A stretch of DNA of 17,025 bases. Origin: Sulfurimonas sp. GTDB lineage: Bacteria; Campylobacterota; Campylobacteria; Campylobacterales; Sulfurimonadaceae. Shown piece after piece: positions 15,401-17,025 of the stretch (its first letter is position 1; each line of letters starts with the position of its first letter). The notes below the pieces were generated by a model. It did not search any database, was not told the origin of the DNA, and worked only from the letters and a program-made list of their open reading frames with translations. Both the position numbers and the translations under genes were made by a program. The stretch spans positions 1 to 17,025 of the forward strand of contig JAKISR010000042.1 of assembly GCA_021648465.1 (NCBI GenBank), read 5' to 3'.

Positions 15401-15460
15401 ATTTTGAGTTAATAGTTTGTCTTTATTGTTTAAAATTGAACTTACATCTGATGCTTGCAT
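12431..15460 (-). CDS. mutS7: MutS7-type DNA mismatch repair protein with C-terminal HNH endonuclease
   Basis: This is a 1009-residue MutS homologue. The N-terminal mismatch-recognition domain carries GTFFEVYE at 43-50, equivalent to the GxFYE motif of MutS1 in which the Phe stacks on the mismatch and the Glu contacts it. Connector and core/lever regions (about 110-610) follow, then the ABC ATPase: Walker A GINSSGKSS at 695-703 (Lys701), Walker B LGDEISHGTE with Asp774-Glu775, and an ATHLHQL switch. After the ATPase lies an HNH nuclease: Cys907-x2-Cys910, His918-His919-Ile-Asn, Asn942, then Cys947-x2-His950. A charged tail ends in DFILDDWD. MutS with a fused HNH defines the MutS7 subfamily (epsilonproteobacteria, giant viruses, octocoral mtMutS). 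The fusion suggests mismatch recognition and strand cutting in one protein without MutL/MutH, but this is inferred. Start supported by GGAAAG upstream. Confidence 0.93.
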   Translation of the reverse strand: MQASDVSSILNNKDKLLTQNYFDLQKHFEKKYGKDTVVFMEIGTFFEVYEINNDEQQIGKAKEIAELLNIQLTKKNKNIIENSDKNPLLAGVPAVSFDRYLSRLLSEQKYTIVVVKQKGNPPKISRYISQIVSPGTNFEHIVDNDDNYIVSLLIDKYKDIYTVGYCAIDVTTGKTWLYETHGTSEDPSYALDEVFNLLNVHRTSEVIVTFLDGVNDQRHVMSYLEIPEHYHYSINNNRPRIEFQNELFKEVYQIRSLLSPIEHLDLERSPMITQSLASLINFVIEHDYHIVQKLSYPRLIDNRRFMYLGNNALEQMGIISKDKREFTLLKMLDKSSTAIGRRLLKERLLNPIMEQSELERRYNLIDRVSSHVRYLDETMRGIYDLERLSRRLNLSRLHPFEMNHIYDSVLSVKELMLYVKKHKIQKTPFSEFEIDEFLRDIQKSIDLDVSRRFTNATVDENFLMGGVDEVIDTLVKDNSVMLIALKDIILKIEELLKANNAGSSNKLVSLGLLEKEGYYISLSKNRYSMIEKEFKKDENFKEFVVKKLTNNVKITSEFTDNLSDKIMKNRRKIIALVKDRYIQLQSLYQRRYSLLFDRIISYVADLDVGVSSSKVAQSHNHARPMIVEVKDEDNFIQLMQLRHPLIEMQESGGIYVPNDIVMGNREYMDLPHPTTVMLDVDVHDGHDINGVLLYGINSSGKSSLMKSIGIATLMAQSGFFVSASVMKFSLFDSLFTRIVSRDNLAKGLSTFAVEMLEMKNIFNRATLRSLVLGDEISHGTETLSGVSIVASAIIKLAKLRSLFLFATHLHQLSTMKEITILDNVVDLHLSVEYDEQKDLLEFNRILQSGSGSSIYGLEFAKSLHMDDEFLDIANKIRKRLAKDFDELELLVKKKTSKYNNNLYITKCVICGDNADDVHHINNQTLANKAGFINHYHKDSKHNLVPLCKEHHKQIHDGKIKVDGFVMTSNGLELKYEVQMTKEKVVEVKEPEINKPKEDNSSDFILDDWD

Positions 15461-15491
15461 TAACTACTTTCCATAATATTTTTTAAATTAG

Positions 15492-15500
15492 ATTATAGCA
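15492..15500 (-). promoter_or_regulatory. Putative extended -10 promoter for mutS7
   Basis: On the minus strand this reads TGC-TATAAT, an extended -10 element, 31 bp upstream of the mutS7 ATG at 15460. The transcript would start near 15485 and carry a leader of about 25 bases including GGAAAG. No convincing -35 hexamer is visible, which is common with extended -10 promoters in this AT-rich group. Confidence 0.5.
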
Positions 15501-15561
15501 TAAGTGTTTTTTGCCGATATGTGCATTACAAGCTTATAAAATTAATTTAATTATATTTCGC

Positions 15562-15592
15562 TATAATTCGTTTAAATTTAAAAAAATGGAAA
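15562..15592 (+). promoter_or_regulatory. Putative promoter and ribosome site for the OmpA-like gene
   Basis: A TATAAT box at 15562-15567 is followed by an AT-rich leader and by GGAAA at 15588-15592, 9 bp before the ATG at 15602. This promoter and the mutS7 promoter are divergent, about 60 bp apart, within the 141-bp spacer, so the two units could share regulation. Confidence 0.5.
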
Positions 15593-15601
15593 CTACATCT
15601 T

Positions 15602-16390
15602 ATGAAAAAGACAATATTTATTGTATTTAGTACTCTTTTAGCTCTTTCTTTAAATGCTCAAGAGCTAATAGAAAATAAAATAACTCAAAAAAATTTAGGT
15701 GAATATGGATATATCCAGCCAATAGCAATTGAAGAGGCACCAATTAAAAAAACTGTTAAGCCTGAACCACTAGATAAAGATGGGGATGGTGTATTTGATA
15801 ATGATGACAGGTGTCCTAATTCTGCGGCTGGTGCAAAGGTAGATAAATTTGGTTGTCTTGTTTTAGATGATAAAGATAAAGATGGTGTCCCAGATAAAGA
15901 TGATAAATGCCCAAACACAAAAGAAGGAACTTCTGTTGACTATAGGGGCTGTGAGCTTGATAGCGATGATGACGGCATTGTCGATTCAAAAGATAGATGC
16001 CCAAATACAAGTAAAGATTTTGTTGTTGATGGTTATGGCTGTCCGCAAACTGCTACACTTAAAGTAAATTTTTCTACTGGAAAATTTAATATTAATCAAA
16101 ACCTTATAGATGACTTACAAAGCTTTGCTTTATTTTTAAAAGAAAATAAAGGTTATGATTTAACTATCTATGGTTACACAGATAGCACAGGAAAATTAGC
16201 AACAAATCAAATTTTATCACAAAAAAGAGCCGATGCGGTCAAAGAAGTACTTACTCGTTATGGTATAAGCGCTACAAGAATGACTTCAATTGGCAAAGGT
16301 GAAGCTGATCCAGTAGCTAGCAATAAAACAAAAGAAGGCCGTGCACAAAATCGTCGCATTGAAGTAGAATTAACTAATAGATTTAATTAA
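15602..16390 (+). CDS. OmpA-family outer-membrane/peptidoglycan-binding protein with three thrombospondin type 3 repeats
   Basis: This 262-residue exported protein has a signal peptide at about 1-19 (cleavage near LNA|QE). A proline-rich spacer is followed by three calcium-binding type 3 repeats of the D.D.DG..D..D.CP form: 58-72, 90-104 and 120-134, spaced about 30 residues, each followed by a Gly-Cys. The C-terminal OmpA domain (about 150-262) shows the peptidoglycan-binding helices NQILSQKRADAVKEVL and GRAQNRRIEVEL. It lacks the N-terminal eight-strand beta-barrel, so it is probably a periplasmic or surface-associated linker to peptidoglycan rather than a porin. It is followed after 13 bp by a TolC-family gene. 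OmpA-like and TolC-like genes occur together in type I secretion loci for large adhesins (LapA/BpfA type), so a role in that context is possible. Confidence 0.9.
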   Translation: MKKTIFIVFSTLLALSLNAQELIENKITQKNLGEYGYIQPIAIEEAPIKKTVKPEPLDKDGDGVFDNDDRCPNSAAGAKVDKFGCLVLDDKDKDGVPDKDDKCPNTKEGTSVDYRGCELDSDDDGIVDSKDRCPNTSKDFVVDGYGCPQTATLKVNFSTGKFNINQNLIDDLQSFALFLKENKGYDLTIYGYTDSTGKLATNQILSQKRADAVKEVLTRYGISATRMTSIGKGEADPVASNKTKEGRAQNRRIEVELTNRFN

Positions 16391-16403
16391 TCGGGAATAT
16401 AAA

Positions 16404-17025
16404 ATGAAAAAAACAAGTATATTATTAACACTTAGTCTTGCGTCAATACTTTTTTCACAAGATTTAAAGATGACTGTAGAAGAAGTTATATCAACAAATC
16501 CAGTTATATTAGAGCGTCTAAAAAATTACAATTCTACTAAAGAAGATATAACAAGAGCTAAAGCTGGTTACTATCCAAAACTAGATCTCTCTATTGGTGT
16601 TGGTATAGAAAACAACCAAGAAAGAAGTGGCTATAACGGCGTTACAACTTTAAGAGAAGATGGAAATTTAGTAGATTCTTCAACACTCAGCGTATATCAA
16701 ACTTCACTAAAGTTTACTCAAAATATCTTCTCTGGATTTGAGACATACTACCAAGTTGAACAACACTCAAATAAAACTATCTCATCAGCATACAGTTATG
16801 TAGAAAATGTAAATGACATATCTTTTAAAATGGTAGATACTTACTTACAAGTTATGAGAAACAAAGAATTACTCACAACAGCAAAAGAGAATGTTAAAAT
16901 TAATCAAGAGATATTTAAAAAAGTACAAAAACTTTATGATGCTGGTTTAACAACATTATCAGAAGTTAATAAAATAGAATCATCACTTTCACTTGCTCAA
17001 TCAAACTATGTTGTTCAAGAAAATA
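16404..17025 (+). CDS. TolC-family type I secretion outer-membrane channel, N-terminal part (cut by window end)
   Basis: An ATG at 16404, preceded by GGGA, opens a frame that stays open to the window end (207 codons). The product has a signal peptide of about 18 residues (hydrophobic core, then FSQDL). The mature part begins MTVEEVISTNPVILERLKNY, followed by a KAGYYPKLDLSIGVG stretch in which a helix leads into the first beta strands. This is the usual start of TolC/AggA/LapE channels. FTQNIFSGFETYYQVEQ and KLYDAGLTTLSEVNKIESSL are also characteristic outer-membrane efflux-protein segments. TolC forms a trimeric outer-membrane and periplasmic duct for type I secretion or drug efflux. The 13-bp spacing to the OmpA-like gene indicates one operon. 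The downstream partners (ABC transporter, HlyD-like adaptor, adhesin) would lie outside the window and cannot be confirmed. Confidence 0.9.
   Translation, partial: MKKTSILLTLSLASILFSQDLKMTVEEVISTNPVILERLKNYNSTKEDITRAKAGYYPKLDLSIGVGIENNQERSGYNGVTTLREDGNLVDSSTLSVYQTSLKFTQNIFSGFETYYQVEQHSNKTISSAYSYVENVNDISFKMVDTYLQVMRNKELLTTAKENVKINQEIFKKVQKLYDAGLTTLSEVNKIESSLSLAQSNYVVQEN

Noticed and set aside
12431..15460. Possible frameshift fusion of separate MutS and HNH genes
   Set aside because: The frame is continuous through the linker, and the MutS-HNH fusion is a known MutS7 architecture, so it is not an artefact.
15774..16006. Repeated DNA units considered as a possible tandem repeat or CRISPR-like array
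   Set aside because: The similarity is in-frame protein repetition (D.DG..D..D.CP) with diverged codons and no unique spacers.
15685..16010. Two minus-strand open frames over the OmpA-like gene with repeated SLS/HLYL peptides
   Set aside because: The apparent peptide repeats are only the reverse reading of the calcium-binding type 3 repeats.

Overview
The window comes from an AT-rich bacterium, most likely a Campylobacterota (epsilonproteobacterium) of the Sulfurimonas/Arcobacter kind. Three points support this. The thiL-truD pair is adjacent as in Campylobacter. The succinate dehydrogenase/fumarate reductase is of the type E, SdhABE form, with no membrane-anchor cytochrome. The MutS has a fused C-terminal HNH nuclease (MutS7), a subfamily known mainly from epsilonproteobacteria, giant viruses and octocoral mitochondria. 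The genus is an inference from gene content.

Layout. Positions 1-167 are one end of an IS256-family (mutator) insertion sequence: the first 36 codons of its transposase, reading out of the window on the minus strand, and its outer terminal inverted repeat. Next, also on the minus strand, is a tight three-gene housekeeping cluster transcribed thiL -> truD -> psd (2961 down to 222). A divergent spacer with helically phased CTTAA repeats separates it from a plus-strand membrane protein with a degenerate GGDEF domain (3052-4248). Then come sdhA-sdhB-sdhE (4341-7936), an operon with strong Shine-Dalgarno sequences that ends in two tandem hairpins. They are followed by an exodeoxyribonuclease III (8014-8790) and a Cu+-type P1B ATPase with an unusual N-terminus (8864-11437).

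The ATPase gene converges, with only a 14-bp gap, on a minus-strand pair: a 1009-codon MutS7-HNH gene (15460-12431) and an MltB-like lytic transglycosylase (12420-11452). From the divergent spacer at 15461-15601 an OmpA-like protein with three thrombospondin type 3 repeats runs rightwards. It is followed after 13 bp by a TolC-family outer-membrane channel cut by the window edge, possibly the start of a type I secretion locus.

How the genes fit together. The SdhABE complex links the (reductive) TCA cycle to the quinone pool. MutS7 is a candidate self-contained mismatch recognition and nicking enzyme, and XthA is a separate base-excision repair enzyme. The ATPase exports copper. OmpA, TolC and the transglycosylase belong to the envelope. 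Most of the window is ordinary core genome. The least ordinary items are MutS7-HNH, the anchor-less SdhABE with an all-cysteine third cluster motif, the IS end beside psd, and the degenerate GGDEF and HMA domains. There is no gene-free stretch longer than 300 bases, and I see no CRISPR array, tRNA or rRNA.
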